From an uncultured bacterium (GTDB taxonomy: Bacteria; Chloroflexota; Anaerolineae; J036; Brachytrichaceae): a DNA stretch of 64,000 bases. Location of the stretch: positions 1-64,000 of the forward strand of contig CAIXPS010000217.1 in assembly GCA_903921365.1 (NCBI GenBank), given 5' to 3'. The notes below the pieces were generated by a model that saw nothing but the letters and a program-made list of their open reading frames with translations, did not search any database and was not told the origin of the DNA. The position numbers and the translations under genes are program-made. Shown one piece after another: positions 55,444-64,000 of this stretch (positions within the stretch are counted from its first letter, which is position 1; every line of letters begins with the position of its first letter).

Positions 55444-55516
55444 TGCCGACGAACAGGCTCGGACTGTTGACCCCGCGATTTTCAGTCGCGTGCTCTACCA
55501 ACTGAGCTACGTCGGC
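55444..55516 (-). tRNA. tRNA-Phe (GAA)
   Basis: 73 bases. Acceptor GCCGACG pairs with CGTCGGC, discriminator A; anticodon stem CGCGA/TCGCG with loop CTGAAAA, anticodon GAA. T-stem AACAG/CTGTT is intact, but the T-loop reads TCCGAGC, with C where nearly all tRNAs have the U that becomes pseudouridine 55. CCA is not encoded. First gene of the Phe-Gly-Ala operon. Confidence 0.94.
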
Positions 55517-55544
55517 AATTCTCTGCCTGCGTTTGAGAAACAAG

Positions 55545-55572
55545 ATTTTACCGAATACCGGTAGTTTGTCAA
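55545..55572 (-). promoter_or_regulatory. Promoter of the tRNA operon
   Basis: Minus strand TTGACA (55567-55572), 16 bases, TAAAAT (55545-55550). The predicted start is about 20 bases before tRNA-Phe. The hexamers and spacer are identical to those of the ftsZ promoter. Confidence 0.8.
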
Positions 55573-55582
55573 GCCACTCAGT

Positions 55583-55608
55583 CGCTGAAATCTACGCGCA
55601 TTTCAGCG
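55583..55608 (-). terminator. Hairpin downstream of ygfZ
   Basis: CGCTGAAAT (55583-55591) and ATTTCAGCG (55600-55608) form a perfect 9-bp stem with an 8-base loop, 9 bases past the ygfZ stop. There is no T-run after it. Confidence 0.55.
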
Positions 55609-55617
55609 TAGTTAATA

Positions 55618-56490
55618 TTACCACACATGATCGGGAGCAACAACCGTGACAACCGTGTCGTTGACCACAAGTCGTTGGCCTGCAGATGCAAACTGGCTGC
55701 GCGCGTAGCCCAGCGCCATGCGGCCATCGCTACTCACGCTCGTGACTTTCCCCGCTGCGGCTCCATCCACCTTAAGCTCCGCGCCGGCGGCGATGGCGCG
55801 TTCGGCCCGTAACCGGACCAGCCGCTTAGCCAACTGCCCGCGCGATTCCATCCGCGCGATGATCTCCTGGCCGATATAGCACCCTTTCGTAAAGCTCACG
55901 GCGCCCAGCAGACCGGCTTCCAACGGGATGTAGTCCTCGTTTATCTCATAAGGAAACATGGGATAGCCCGCGGCGATGCGTCGATCCTGGTACTCAGAGA
56001 TCGAATCCATTGGGTGCGCCTGGGTCATATCCGGCGGCGGGTTAATCAAAAAATAACCTGATCCGTCTAAAGGAGGCGCCCTAACGATGACGCAATCGCC
56101 CGCATTCAAATGGCTGTGCAGGGCAAGCCGGGAAGCGCCGGCGGCCAACGTCTCCGCACTGCCGCTCGCTCCCTCGCCAAAGAGGCCCATGATTGGGTTG
56201 GCAGCCGACTTGTCCTCAAATTGAACATCATCGTTAAAGAACACATACTTGCGCAGCCATCGCACCAGTTTGCTCTGACCGTTGCCGCCGGCAATCATCA
56301 ACAAGGAGTCCGGGAAAGCCAGGACGATCGCGTAGTCGACCATTCGCCCTATCGGGGTGGTAAACACCGTCGCGCGCCCCGTTCCAGGCTGTATCCCCAG
56401 CAAATTGCCAGTGGACATGCGGTGAAGGAAATCAATCCGGTTTGCCCCGCGCACACGAATCAGGGAGTAGACCCCAGTCAGATTAACCAT
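55618..56490 (-). CDS. ygfZ: Folate-binding protein YgfZ
   Basis: 290 residues, GcvT-like fold. The hallmark KGCYIGQEIIARMESRGQ (~203-220) with its conserved cysteine is present, as is the N-terminal RVRGANRIDFLHRMSTGNLL. YgfZ helps assemble or repair iron-sulfur clusters and binds tetrahydrofolate. Its ATG overlaps the stop of the DinB-like gene by one base (TAATG). Confidence 0.93.
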   Translation of the reverse strand: MVNLTGVYSLIRVRGANRIDFLHRMSTGNLLGIQPGTGRATVFTTPIGRMVDYAIVLAFPDSLLMIAGGNGQSKLVRWLRKYVFFNDDVQFEDKSAANPIMGLFGEGASGSAETLAAGASRLALHSHLNAGDCVIVRAPPLDGSGYFLINPPPDMTQAHPMDSISEYQDRRIAAGYPMFPYEINEDYIPLEAGLLGAVSFTKGCYIGQEIIARMESRGQLAKRLVRLRAERAIAAGAELKVDGAAAGKVTSVSSDGRMALGYARSQFASAGQRLVVNDTVVTVVAPDHVW

Positions 56491-56954
56491 TAACGTCTGA
56501 TCTGCTTTTCATGATCCCGCGCATGATTCGCAATCTCGTTGCCGACAAACTCGCCCAGTGATTGGCCGCGCAGCCATGCAAAGCGCTGCGGGTCGAACAA
56601 CTCGCTCTCTTGCCATCCACCCAGTCGTTTGATGAGCTGTCGATTGGCGCCGCGCCAGTCGCCCAGCACAAGATCGAGTGGCCGATCCTTCAGACCCGCA
56701 TAGTCTTCCGCGTTGAGCGCATCCCAGTCGTCGAGCATACGATCAGCATCTTCCGGTTCCTGTTGATGTTCTGCATTGAACAGGATCGTGATACACCGGG
56801 CAGTCCATGCCGTCATATGCGCCAGCACGTCTTTAACCGACCATGCGCCGACCGCACCCGCTGCTGTGATCTGCTCAGGCGACAGCGGCGCGATAGCTTC
56901 TTCAAGCCCCGCCTGTGCCGACTCCAGAGTGATAATCAGTTCCTGTTTATTCAT
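56490..56954 (-). CDS. DinB/ClbS-like family protein
   Basis: 154 residues, four-helix bundle type. GAVGAWSVKDVLAHMTAWTA (~34-53) contains the first metal-site histidine; NEIANHARDHEKQIRR at the end supplies the other two. Members are metal-dependent and act in thiol transfer or detoxification; ClbS/DfsB is the closest group I recognise. Function here is unknown. Coupled to ygfZ. Confidence 0.8.
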   Translation of the reverse strand: MNKQELIITLESAQAGLEEAIAPLSPEQITAAGAVGAWSVKDVLAHMTAWTARCITILFNAEHQQEPEDADRMLDDWDALNAEDYAGLKDRPLDLVLGDWRGANRQLIKRLGGWQESELFDPQRFAWLRGQSLGEFVGNEIANHARDHEKQIRR

Positions 56955-56981
56955 GCTGTTTATCCAAATCGTTGGCGGTCG

Positions 56982-57668
56982 CTATTTTTCGTTGTGGTCG
57001 CGCTCAAGCCATGCGAGCAAGTCGGCCATGTCTTGTGAACTGAGTGTCTTTGCGAATGTCGGCGTCATCAAACCGGACTGATAGCCCTCAACAACGAAGG
57101 CGTTTGGCGCAACGATGCTCTCGTAGATGTATTCCTTCGCGCCCATGTTTGGCTTGCGCGTTGCTGCGCGACTCCACAGGCCGTAGAACGACGGGCCAAC
57201 CAGACGCTTGTCTTTTTCCTGGCTGTGGCAACCAATGCAGCCCTGCGACGTGAACAGCTTCTTTCCGCCATCCGGGTCACCCTTGGGAAGCTCGGACACG
57301 ATCTTGGTGAAGTCGCCGCTGACGGGCAGGCTGACTGCCGCCTTTGCTGCGGGAGGCGCTGCGGTTTCGCTCTTGATCGATGTCGGTGTGATGAACATAC
57401 TGGTCAGGATAAACACGACAATAAAGCCCACACCGGCGATGACAAATGGCTCAGCCTGGGGTGTAATGACCAGCGCCTTGCCAGGTTTAGCATTGGCTGC
57501 GGCCTGGGCAGTTTCAAATACTTTCATCGCTGCGTCAGACGGCACGTTTTTACCGAAGAAATTGGTCACGAGTCGCGCCACAAGAGCGCCAATGATGCCG
57601 AGCACAATAACCGCGCCCAAAAAGGACACGAAAATGACGGCAAAAAGGATAGTTGGGTTGTCTAGCAT
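56982..57668 (-). CDS. Membrane-anchored c-type cytochrome
   Basis: 228 residues. Two membrane segments (~8-32 and ~75-93), an Ala/Pro linker and a C-terminal cytochrome c domain with the heme motif GCIGCHSQEKDKRLVGPSF (~143-161) and the methionine ligand region GYQSGLMTPTF (~198). Likely carries electrons on the outer face of the membrane, for example to an oxidase; similar domains end cytochrome oxidase subunit II proteins. No oxidase gene is nearby. Confidence 0.88.
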   Translation of the reverse strand: MLDNPTILFAVIFVSFLGAVIVLGIIGALVARLVTNFFGKNVPSDAAMKVFETAQAAANAKPGKALVITPQAEPFVIAGVGFIVVFILTSMFITPTSIKSETAAPPAAKAAVSLPVSGDFTKIVSELPKGDPDGGKKLFTSQGCIGCHSQEKDKRLVGPSFYGLWSRAATRKPNMGAKEYIYESIVAPNAFVVEGYQSGLMTPTFAKTLSSQDMADLLAWLERDHNEK

Positions 57669-57784
57669 TTTGACGGTACCACCTTGGGAAAAAATGAATT
57701 GCGAATGTATTCCTCTGCGATTATTTTAATGCCATGCCGCCCTGTATGGCAAACCAAGAGCGGCGATCCTGCTTGGTGCGCCGA

Positions 57785-58507
57785 CTATGCAACAGCACAC
57801 GCATCGACGAATTCAACAAACAGATTGAGCATGTCCGCTCGCACTGCCGACATTTCTTCCGGGTGCCACTGCACACCAACAACAAAACGCTTGTCTGGCA
57901 TCTCCATTCCCTCGATAATCCCATCGGGCGCGCGTGACGTGATGGTGAAACCTTCTGCCACCCGCTTGACGGCCTGATGATGGAAGCTGTTGACGCCCAC
58001 ATCCTGGTTTTGGACCATCTTCTCGATGCGCGATCCCGCTTCCACCGCGACATGGTGCAATACCTCGTCGCGCGTCGCATTCTCATAGCGACCATTGTGT
58101 TTTAACGTGGACTCCCACTCCGAGGGAATATCCTGCACCAGCGACCCACCCAGGGCAACGTTCATTGCCTGGATGCCGCGGCAAATGCCGAAAATGGGTT
58201 TATCATCTGCGACGGCCCAGCGTGTGAGCAGAAATTCAGCCCGGTCGCGGTCGCGGTCGACATAACCTGTCTTTTCGTGCGTCGTTTCGCCATATACCGC
58301 CGGATCGACATCGCCGCCGCCTGATAACAGCACGCCATCCACAAGCTCATACAACCCGCGCAATGCGTTCTCATCAATCGTCACTGGCGCCATCAGCGGG
58401 ATGCCGCCGGCTGTGACCAGTGAATTAATGTATCCCTGTCCAGTGCTGAAGGATCTGGCTGTATTGAATTGGATGGGCGTCGGTATCAAAATTCTAGGCT
58501 TATTCAT
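57785..58507 (-). CDS. Class I glutamine amidotransferase-like hydrolase (peptidase C26)
   Basis: 240 residues from the ATG at MNKPRILIPTP. Gamma-glutamyl-GABA hydrolase/PuuD family: VLLSGGGDVDPAVYGE (~60-75), nucleophile cysteine in PIFGICRGIQAMNVALGG (~105-122) and catalytic histidine in VVGVQWHPEEM (~212). Hydrolyses gamma-glutamyl amides; the natural substrate is not evident, and no putrescine-pathway neighbours are present. Confidence 0.92.
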   Translation of the reverse strand: MNKPRILIPTPIQFNTARSFSTGQGYINSLVTAGGIPLMAPVTIDENALRGLYELVDGVLLSGGGDVDPAVYGETTHEKTGYVDRDRDRAEFLLTRWAVADDKPIFGICRGIQAMNVALGGSLVQDIPSEWESTLKHNGRYENATRDEVLHHVAVEAGSRIEKMVQNQDVGVNSFHHQAVKRVAEGFTITSRAPDGIIEGMEMPDKRFVVGVQWHPEEMSAVRADMLNLFVEFVDACAVA

Positions 58508-58633
58508 TCTGGTGGGGTATTGTATCAACTCCAGGGATATCGACACGATATACACACCATGCCCGATCTGTCTTCGCCCTCCGCGTTCAAGCGCATCGAT
58601 CTGATCGATGGAAAAGGAGCGGGGTATCGCCAG

Positions 58634-59197
58634 TTATGCTGACACGGGGCGCGGCAGCCAGATCGCAATCATGATGCGCATCCAGCCGGCCACGACAATG
58701 GCCAACCCAACCGTGACGCCCCACGTCAGCGGCATCGAATAGAGCGCGCGCAGGAAAAGAATGACTGCAACAACAATGCTTTCGACAAAATCGGCCATGG
58801 CGCGCAGCAGCGCCAGACCCGCCTGAATATCTACTTGAGGCATGTCGGGTGAGACCAGTAGATACAATCCAATCAGTGCCAGGGTGATAACAAACAGCAA
58901 GGCGCTTGGGAACCCGATCAGAAACGCGATCTGCGGCGCCTTGAGCGCGGGTTGTGCGACATGCGCCTGGCGTATCACAGTCATCACGTGCTGTGTCATC
59001 GTTGCAGGCGCCACTGGCGCCGCCTCAGCCCGCATTGTGCGATCGAATTCCAGCATTTGATCGAACATGGCGCGCTCATCTGGATGACGGTCAAGGTGCG
59101 CGCGCAACACCCGGTAATCGCGCGGACTGAGCGTGCCATCCAACGCATCGATCATCAGTTGTTCGATATCCGCATTATCCGCATTCGGTTTTGTCAT
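58634..59197 (-). CDS. Putative anti-sigma factor
   Basis: 187 residues. An N-terminal soluble part with IDALDGTLSPRDYRVLRAHLD (split at Gly), as in anti-sigma N-termini but without the zinc-binding HxxxCxxC, followed by three membrane segments (~85-110, ~125-148, ~155-178). Its ATG overlaps the sigma factor stop by four bases (ATGA), the standard arrangement for a membrane anti-sigma partner. The role is inferred from that context. Confidence 0.75.
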   Translation of the reverse strand: MTKPNADNADIEQLMIDALDGTLSPRDYRVLRAHLDRHPDERAMFDQMLEFDRTMRAEAAPVAPATMTQHVMTVIRQAHVAQPALKAPQIAFLIGFPSALLFVITLALIGLYLLVSPDMPQVDIQAGLALLRAMADFVESIVVAVILFLRALYSMPLTWGVTVGLAIVVAGWMRIMIAIWLPRPVSA

Positions 59198-59925
59198 ACC
59201 GACGCCTCCACGAGCCCACTCACTGTAAGCCTGCTATCCAAGAGCCCGCTCTCTGAGAGCCGCTTTGCGAGTGATGATGTGGCCAGTGCCTTGCGCGCTC
59301 GGAACAGGCGTGATTTCACCGCATTTACGGTTGAATGGGTGGCTATCGCGATCTCGTCGTAACTCATATCACCCCAGTAAAACATCACCACCATGCTGCG
59401 GTCTTCGGCGGGCAACTGCTGCAACATGGCGTGAATTGCGGCGCGTCGCTCGTTGCGCACCGCCACAACATCCGGCTGCAGTTCATTGCTGACAAACTCC
59501 ACCTCCGCATCCTCAGCCTGATCGGAGAAAGACATCGGTTCGATCTTGCGCCGGCGCAGCCTGTCGATACACAGGTTCGAGGCGATTGACATGATCCACG
59601 TCTTAAACCGCCACTCGGAGCGATACGATTGAAGGTGGGTATAAGCCTTAACAAAAGCGTCCTGGGTCGCATCCTGCGCTTCTTCTTCATTGCCCAGCAT
59701 GCGTAACCCCAGGCGATACACCCGCGACTGGTGCAATTCCACCAGTGTTTGGAACGCATTGCCATCGCCCGCCTTGACAGCATCTATGCAAGCCTGCTCC
59801 TGCTGCGCCTCGATAAGCGCAGATTGACTAACAGAGGCCTCTTGCGGGCTGGCGGTGCGGCTGTCCACCGCAAACGTGACCATCTGCTTAATCATCGGCT
59901 TACCAATAGTTAATGTCAACGCCAC
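59194..59925 (-). CDS. ECF-type RNA polymerase sigma factor
   Basis: 243 residues from a GTG; an ATG ten codons later (MIKQMVTF) is possible. Region 2: LGLRMLGNEEEAQDATQDAF and RFKTWIMSIASNLCIDRLRR; region 4: LPAEDRSMVVMFYWGDMSYDEIAIATHSTV (split) ending AVKSRLFRARKAL. It directs polymerase to a stress or envelope regulon. The ~25-residue tail (LSESGLLDSRLTVSGLVEAS) is an internal near-repeat of SGLL/SGLV absent from typical ECF factors. Confidence 0.93.
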   Translation of the reverse strand: MALTLTIGKPMIKQMVTFAVDSRTASPQEASVSQSALIEAQQEQACIDAVKAGDGNAFQTLVELHQSRVYRLGLRMLGNEEEAQDATQDAFVKAYTHLQSYRSEWRFKTWIMSIASNLCIDRLRRRKIEPMSFSDQAEDAEVEFVSNELQPDVVAVRNERRAAIHAMLQQLPAEDRSMVVMFYWGDMSYDEIAIATHSTVNAVKSRLFRARKALATSSLAKRLSESGLLDSRLTVSGLVEASV

Positions 59926-60039
59926 ATTAGTAGTACGAACGTCTCCACCAAAAGTAGCACAACCCTAGCGCTTACAATATCGTATCGCGATTTGTCAGCG
60001 TCCCAGTGCATTGCGCCACACTAACGTGTAAGGAGACCT

Positions 60040-61626
60040 ATGAGAATCGAAACCAGAGTCATAACGGCGTTGTGCAGTTGTCTGTTGCTTGTGGCTTGCC
60101 GGGTTGGCAATCCAGCGCCAGAAGAGGTCACGGCGACTATTTCGTCGCCTGAAAATAACACAGCCGTTCCCTACGGTAAGCCAGTCCCAGTTTCGGTTTC
60201 GGCAACCGCAACCGCCGGTGTTGCGCGCGTCGAGCTCAGCGTCAATGGCGCCTTGGTAGCCGTCAGCAACAACGCACAGGTTAACAGTCCATACCAGGCC
60301 ATTATTTACTATACGCCCGTCGTCGAAGGGCCGCTCAACCTGATAGTGCGCGCTTATGATAAGAACAACACCGCCAGCCCGCCCGTAGGGCTCACGGTGA
60401 TTTCTACCAGCCAGGCGCAACCCGGCGCCACTCCAAACGGAACGGTGATTGTTCCCAGCCCATCCCCTGGCAACACGAGCAATCCCCCTGTTGCCACCCC
60501 GACAGCCATGGAAGGTGTGCTAGGCCCAGGTGGTTGCACGCTCAATGCCCAGTTCATCGCGGATGTCACAGTCCCGGACGGCGCCGTCATCCCCTTACGC
60601 GGTTCTTTCGTCAAGACGTGGCGAGTGCGGAACACCGGCGCCTGTGCCTGGGACAATACCTACAGGCTGGTGTTTGCCTCTGGCAATCAGCTCAACGCGG
60701 CTGGCTCTGTTCCGTTGAGCACTGCGAAACCAAATGATGTAATCGACGTCAGCGTCCCGATGCAGGCGCCGTCGGATGGGTCGGGTGAGATCAGCGCAGA
60801 GTGGCGATTTGCTGCGCCAAACAACGCCATCTTCGGTAACGCACTGACGGTCATCATTTCATTACCCCCGCCACCCACGCCGACCACGCTCCCTCCCCCA
60901 ACGGCCACGACAACGCCAACGCTCGAGTTCTACGCAGACAACACATCCATCCCGCGCGGTAGCTGCGTCACACTGCACTGGAACACCAGCAACGTTTCAG
61001 CGGTGTTTCTAAACGATACCGGCATGGCGTCGCCGTCGAGTAAGGATGTATGCCCCACCGACGTGACAACCTATACGCTTAAGGTCAACCTGAATGATGG
61101 CACAATCACGACGCGCGTCCTCGTGGTGAATGTCACTGCGGGCGCACTCATCTACAGCTTCACAGACAACGCCCCTTCGATACGCTGGTATAACGATCTC
61201 ACGGACACGCTGGCGTTCGGCGGTCCCGACACTGACACGCGCGGTTTCGCGATGAATCGTGACGGCCAGGCGCTAGAGGATGGCAGCTTACAACTCAAAG
61301 TAATCGAGACACATCCGCGTTGGGCCACTGGCGGCGCGATCTCAGGCGACTTTGACGTCCCGATCACCATAGAAAGCGGTGACCATTTCCGCGCCCGCAT
61401 CGGCTTCCTGAATAGCGCCACCAGTGGATCGGTCACATTGCGCCTACTATTCAAGGGCACAGTCGTTGCAGAGACGGCCAAAGCCTATGATGGGACTTTG
61501 AAAGACTGGAATATCAACCTGTCGGGGTACGTCGGCCAGAGCGGCAAATTCACGCTGCAAGCGAGTGGAACGCCGACAGCCACACAGGCGTGGATATGCT
61601 GGATCAACCCGCGAATTGAGAGATAG
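60040..61626 (+). CDS. Lipoprotein with NBR1-like Ig domain
   Basis: 528 residues. Signal peptide with lipobox LLLVACRVG (Cys ~20). Domains: an Ig-like stretch (~30-125, YGKPVPVSVSATATAGVARV), a Pro/Thr linker, an NBR1-type domain (~165-275, with FVKTWRVRNTGACAWDNTYR, the conserved Trp pair), a second Pro/Thr linker, another Ig-like domain (~295-365) and a C-terminal beta-rich domain. Probably displayed on the cell surface and used for binding. Strong ribosome site TAAGGAGACCT. Divergent from the sigma factor; convergent with the kinase, 3 bases apart. Confidence 0.85.
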   Translation: MRIETRVITALCSCLLLVACRVGNPAPEEVTATISSPENNTAVPYGKPVPVSVSATATAGVARVELSVNGALVAVSNNAQVNSPYQAIIYYTPVVEGPLNLIVRAYDKNNTASPPVGLTVISTSQAQPGATPNGTVIVPSPSPGNTSNPPVATPTAMEGVLGPGGCTLNAQFIADVTVPDGAVIPLRGSFVKTWRVRNTGACAWDNTYRLVFASGNQLNAAGSVPLSTAKPNDVIDVSVPMQAPSDGSGEISAEWRFAAPNNAIFGNALTVIISLPPPPTPTTLPPPTATTTPTLEFYADNTSIPRGSCVTLHWNTSNVSAVFLNDTGMASPSSKDVCPTDVTTYTLKVNLNDGTITTRVLVVNVTAGALIYSFTDNAPSIRWYNDLTDTLAFGGPDTDTRGFAMNRDGQALEDGSLQLKVIETHPRWATGGAISGDFDVPITIESGDHFRARIGFLNSATSGSVTLRLLFKGTVVAETAKAYDGTLKDWNINLSGYVGQSGKFTLQASGTPTATQAWICWINPRIER

Positions 61627-61629
61627 TTC

Positions 61630-63783
61630 TCAGCCGACCCGGATTGTGCGCACCAGCACGCTATTCACCCCGTTAGGTTGAGCCGGCGTATTGCCGTAAT
61701 CTACCACGCGCAACCGCCCCTGGTCGTCGTACATCCCGATCTCAATACGGTAGTTCCCAGCGGGCAGATTGGCAGGCAGAGATATCTCATAGGTATCGTT
61801 CACCACTGTGCTATCCGTCCAACCTGAAGTAGGAACAGGCGCGCCATTATTCATCGGCGCGCGATCGCCATTCGTGCGCACACCGTCGGCAGCCGCGCCG
61901 CCCTGCTTCAGCACGTGCACAAAGACGCGATAATCGCGCCCCACATTGGCTTTGGCGCGCCACAGCACACTAAACTGAAACGCCTGCCCGGACGCGTATC
62001 GATCCTGACTAAAACGGGCGTAATCGAGGACAATCGGCGACATATCGACATTCAGGTCAATCCGGCCGCCTGTGCTCACGGTCAGCCGGAGCGTCTCGCT
62101 CAAGGACAGCTTGGCGCCGGCTGGCGGGTTCAACGCGATGATGGTGCCTTCAGGTTGCAGGCTGTATTGTTCTGCCACGGCCACGCGCCAGCCAACGGTC
62201 TGTAAAGTCTGGCTGAGGTCGTCGGTGAACATCTGGCCAACCAGTTCTCCGGGCACTGCTTGCGTCTGTGCCGGCTTGCTGATCACCAACCCGACAAAGC
62301 TGGAGGTGAACACCTGAGAACCGGCGGGGGGTTGCTGCTCAATCACCTTTGACTCTGTCGCCTTTGCATCCGGACGCTCTTCCACAATGCGGGTCTGTAA
62401 ACCGAGTGCGGTCAGTTGCTCTGTCGCTTTGACGACAGTAAGCCCAACCAGGTTTGGAACTGTAACGGGCTTGTTTGCAGCCGTCGTCGCCATGAACGTC
62501 GTGGCGGGTGTCACAACCACAGGTGTAGACACGCCGCCCGGAGTGGGCGTGTTGAATGAGCGGTAGACCATCGCCCATACTGGGATCAACCCCAAAACAC
62601 ACAACAAGGCAAGACCAGAAAGCAGCCACAGTAAAATGTCTGTGCCGGATTGCTGCGTGGGCGTACTCGACGTTATCGGTCCGGTCGCGCGTGTCGCTCC
62701 AGTCGCGCCCGTTACACCACTTGCGCCCGTGTTGCCGCCGATGACCGATGATCTGGGAACGCCAGCGGGTAAACCGCCGGTAGACACTTGCGGAGGCACG
62801 GCCGCTCGTGACGGTGTTTGCGAGGTGCGATTAACCGACGGGGCGCGCGCCACCGGCGTTCGGCCTGTCCCGGCATCCGCCGGCGGCACAAATGGCGTAT
62901 GCAACGTCTGTTCCTCACCTTGTTGCATATAGGAAGTCAACACACGCGCCACCTGGTCGGCATCGCGGTATCGGCTCGCCGCGTCTTTCGCCAGCATGCG
63001 CCGGACGATCGCTTCAAGTTGCAATGGCACGTTGGGGTTCAACGTATGCAACGCTGGCGGCTCAACGCTCAGGTGCATGCGCGCCAACTCACGCGCATCG
63101 CGTGATTCAAAGGGCAATCGCCCACACAGCATCTCATAAAGCATGACCCCGATGCTATAGACATCGCTGGCAGGCGTCGGCGCATTGCCAACCGCCTGTT
63201 CGGGCGAGAAGTACTGCGGCGTGCCCCACACCACATCGACACGTTCGGCGACCATCGCCGTATAAGCTCGCGCGATGCCAAAGTCTGCGACCTTGGCCCT
63301 GCCGTCTGGGGTAATAATGACATTCTGCGGCTTCAGATCACAATGCACTAATCCACGGCGATGGGCATAACCAACCCCTTCACCGATCTGGCGCGCGATG
63401 CCGACGGCTTCCTCAATACTGAAAAGTTGGGCGGTAATGACGCGCTCTCGAATAGCCGTCTTGAGGTCCTGTCCCTCAACGAACTCCATTACGATATAGT
63501 TGCGGCCTTTTCCATTGACTACATCACTGCCAACGTCATGGATGGTGACGATGTTTGGGTGATTCAGATTGGCAGCCGCCTGCGCCTCTTCACGAAATTT
63601 CTGGACAAATTGAGGGTCTTGCGCAAACTTCTCGCGCAACATCTTGATCGCGACGACGCGATTAAGCAACGTGTCCTGTGCCTTATAAACAGTCGCCATG
63701 CCGCCGCCGGCGACGATTGCAAGCAGGCGATATCGCCCGTTCAACAGGGATGCGCTCTGCGAATTGGTGGATTGATCACTCAT
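61630..63783 (-). CDS. Membrane serine/threonine kinase with PASTA domains
   Basis: 717 residues. Kinase domain ~17-275: glycine loop [15 protein letters not shown], lysine in [11 protein letters not shown], catalytic loop [14 protein letters not shown] (~140-153) and [12 protein letters not shown]. The usual HRD is HCD, so it lacks the arginine of RD kinases. After a Pro/Thr/Gly linker with collagen-like [14 protein letters not shown] comes a membrane segment (~382-405), two PASTA domains ([20 protein letters not shown], ~440, and [10 protein letters not shown], ~508) and a C-terminal beta-sandwich. PASTA domains sense muropeptides or lipid II, linking it to wall synthesis. Confidence 0.95.
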   Translation of the reverse strand: MSDQSTNSQSASLLNGRYRLLAIVAGGGMATVYKAQDTLLNRVVAIKMLREKFAQDPQFVQKFREEAQAAANLNHPNIVTIHDVGSDVVNGKGRNYIVMEFVEGQDLKTAIRERVITAQLFSIEEAVGIARQIGEGVGYAHRRGLVHCDLKPQNVIITPDGRAKVADFGIARAYTAMVAERVDVVWGTPQYFSPEQAVGNAPTPASDVYSIGVMLYEMLCGRLPFESRDARELARMHLSVEPPALHTLNPNVPLQLEAIVRRMLAKDAASRYRDADQVARVLTSYMQQGEEQTLHTPFVPPADAGTGRTPVARAPSVNRTSQTPSRAAVPPQVSTGGLPAGVPRSSVIGGNTGASGVTGATGATRATGPITSSTPTQQSGTDILLWLLSGLALLCVLGLIPVWAMVYRSFNTPTPGGVSTPVVVTPATTFMATTAANKPVTVPNLVGLTVVKATEQLTALGLQTRIVEERPDAKATESKVIEQQPPAGSQVFTSSFVGLVISKPAQTQAVPGELVGQMFTDDLSQTLQTVGWRVAVAEQYSLQPEGTIIALNPPAGAKLSLSETLRLTVSTGGRIDLNVDMSPIVLDYARFSQDRYASGQAFQFSVLWRAKANVGRDYRVFVHVLKQGGAAADGVRTNGDRAPMNNGAPVPTSGWTDSTVVNDTYEISLPANLPAGNYRIEIGMYDDQGRLRVVDYGNTPAQPNGVNSVLVRTIRVG

Positions 63784-63858
63784 GGCGTCTTCTTGGCATT
63801 TAACTCGACTTCTATTTTAGCCGCATTAAGTCCTAAATGGCGGTGCGCATACAAGCAA

Positions 63859-64000
63859 TCATTTAGCCATCTTCTTCAGAGCGTCGTAGGCCGGTCGCGT
63901 GATGGTGCGCGGATATGAAGGATCAATCACCGACCACCAGTATTGCTCGGTGTCGGGCGTCCAGTCAAACTGCGGTAAAGACAGCGCAATCATGGGTCCA
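63859..64000 (-). CDS. C-terminal end of an unidentified protein, cut by window edge
   Basis: The last ~47 codons of a minus-strand gene, ending at the TGA complementary to 63859-63861. The visible end includes DTEQYWWSVIDPSYP and RPAYDALKKMAK. The style recalls the ends of extracellular glycoside hydrolases, but this is too short to assign. It would be the gene upstream of the PASTA kinase, 75 bases away. Confidence 0.65.
   Translation of the reverse strand, partial: GPMIALSLPQFDWTPDTEQYWWSVIDPSYPRTITRPAYDALKKMAK

Noticed and set aside
59205-59270. Near-repeats in the sigma factor tail as another palindromic element
   Set aside because: GAGCCCGCTC-like copies are short and imperfect and match none of the families A-D.

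Overview
The window reads as one contiguous piece of a bacterial chromosome, most plausibly from the Chloroflexota (Anaerolineae-like). This is inferred from the gene mix: a B12-dependent class II ribonucleotide reductase with NrdR, LysW-carrier lysine biosynthesis, SpoVS, a complete FtsA/FtsZ division cluster, a BMP-type nucleoside ABC transporter, and many short palindromic repeats. No rRNA, CRISPR array, insertion sequence or phage gene was seen.

Layout. 1-6.6 kb (minus): a truncated Hsp70-like ATPase, a stand-alone GyrA C-terminal-like protein, nrdJ and nrdR; nrdR-nrdJ lie behind a consensus promoter with two NrdR boxes. 6.8-24.1 kb (minus): the dcw cluster in the order mraZ, rsmH, ftsL, ftsI, murF, mraY, murD, ftsW, murG, a CvpA-like gene, murC, murB, ddl, ftsQ, ftsA, ftsZ. 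murE is absent. mraZ follows a three-repeat MraZ operator. ftsZ has its own promoter with two perfect DnaA boxes just upstream. ftsW and murG overlap by about 240 bases in different frames.

24.3-40.7 kb is mixed: an EamA transporter, a two-domain multicopper oxidase, ribokinase, SpoVS, a nucleoside phosphorylase, membrane proteins, a YtxH protein, an orphan complex-I-like antiporter and a GH5-like lipoprotein. 40.7-47.6 kb (plus) is the lysine operon lysW-X-Y-Z-J-K followed by a homocitrate synthase-like gene. 48.3-53.4 kb (minus) is a BMP/ATPase/two-permease nucleoside importer, which fits functionally with the ribokinase and phosphorylase. 53.5-64 kb holds a QueT-like transporter, a sialidase-fold protein, a tRNA Phe-Gly-Ala operon, YgfZ, DinB, a cytochrome c, a class I amidotransferase, an ECF sigma/anti-sigma pair, an NBR1-domain lipoprotein and a PASTA kinase.

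The most unusual signal is a set of short hairpin-forming repeats inside protein-coding genes without breaking the frame (34.5-52 kb). A module built on ACTGCTCGGAGT plus a second hairpin occurs in the antiporter, the GH gene, lysY and a permease, and is read as different peptides in different genes. A second, 32-bp family flanks lysZ as near-perfect inverted copies, supplies the stop codons of lysY and lysZ, and lies in frame inside lysK. This resembles the Rickettsia palindromic elements and is the best candidate here for something undescribed.
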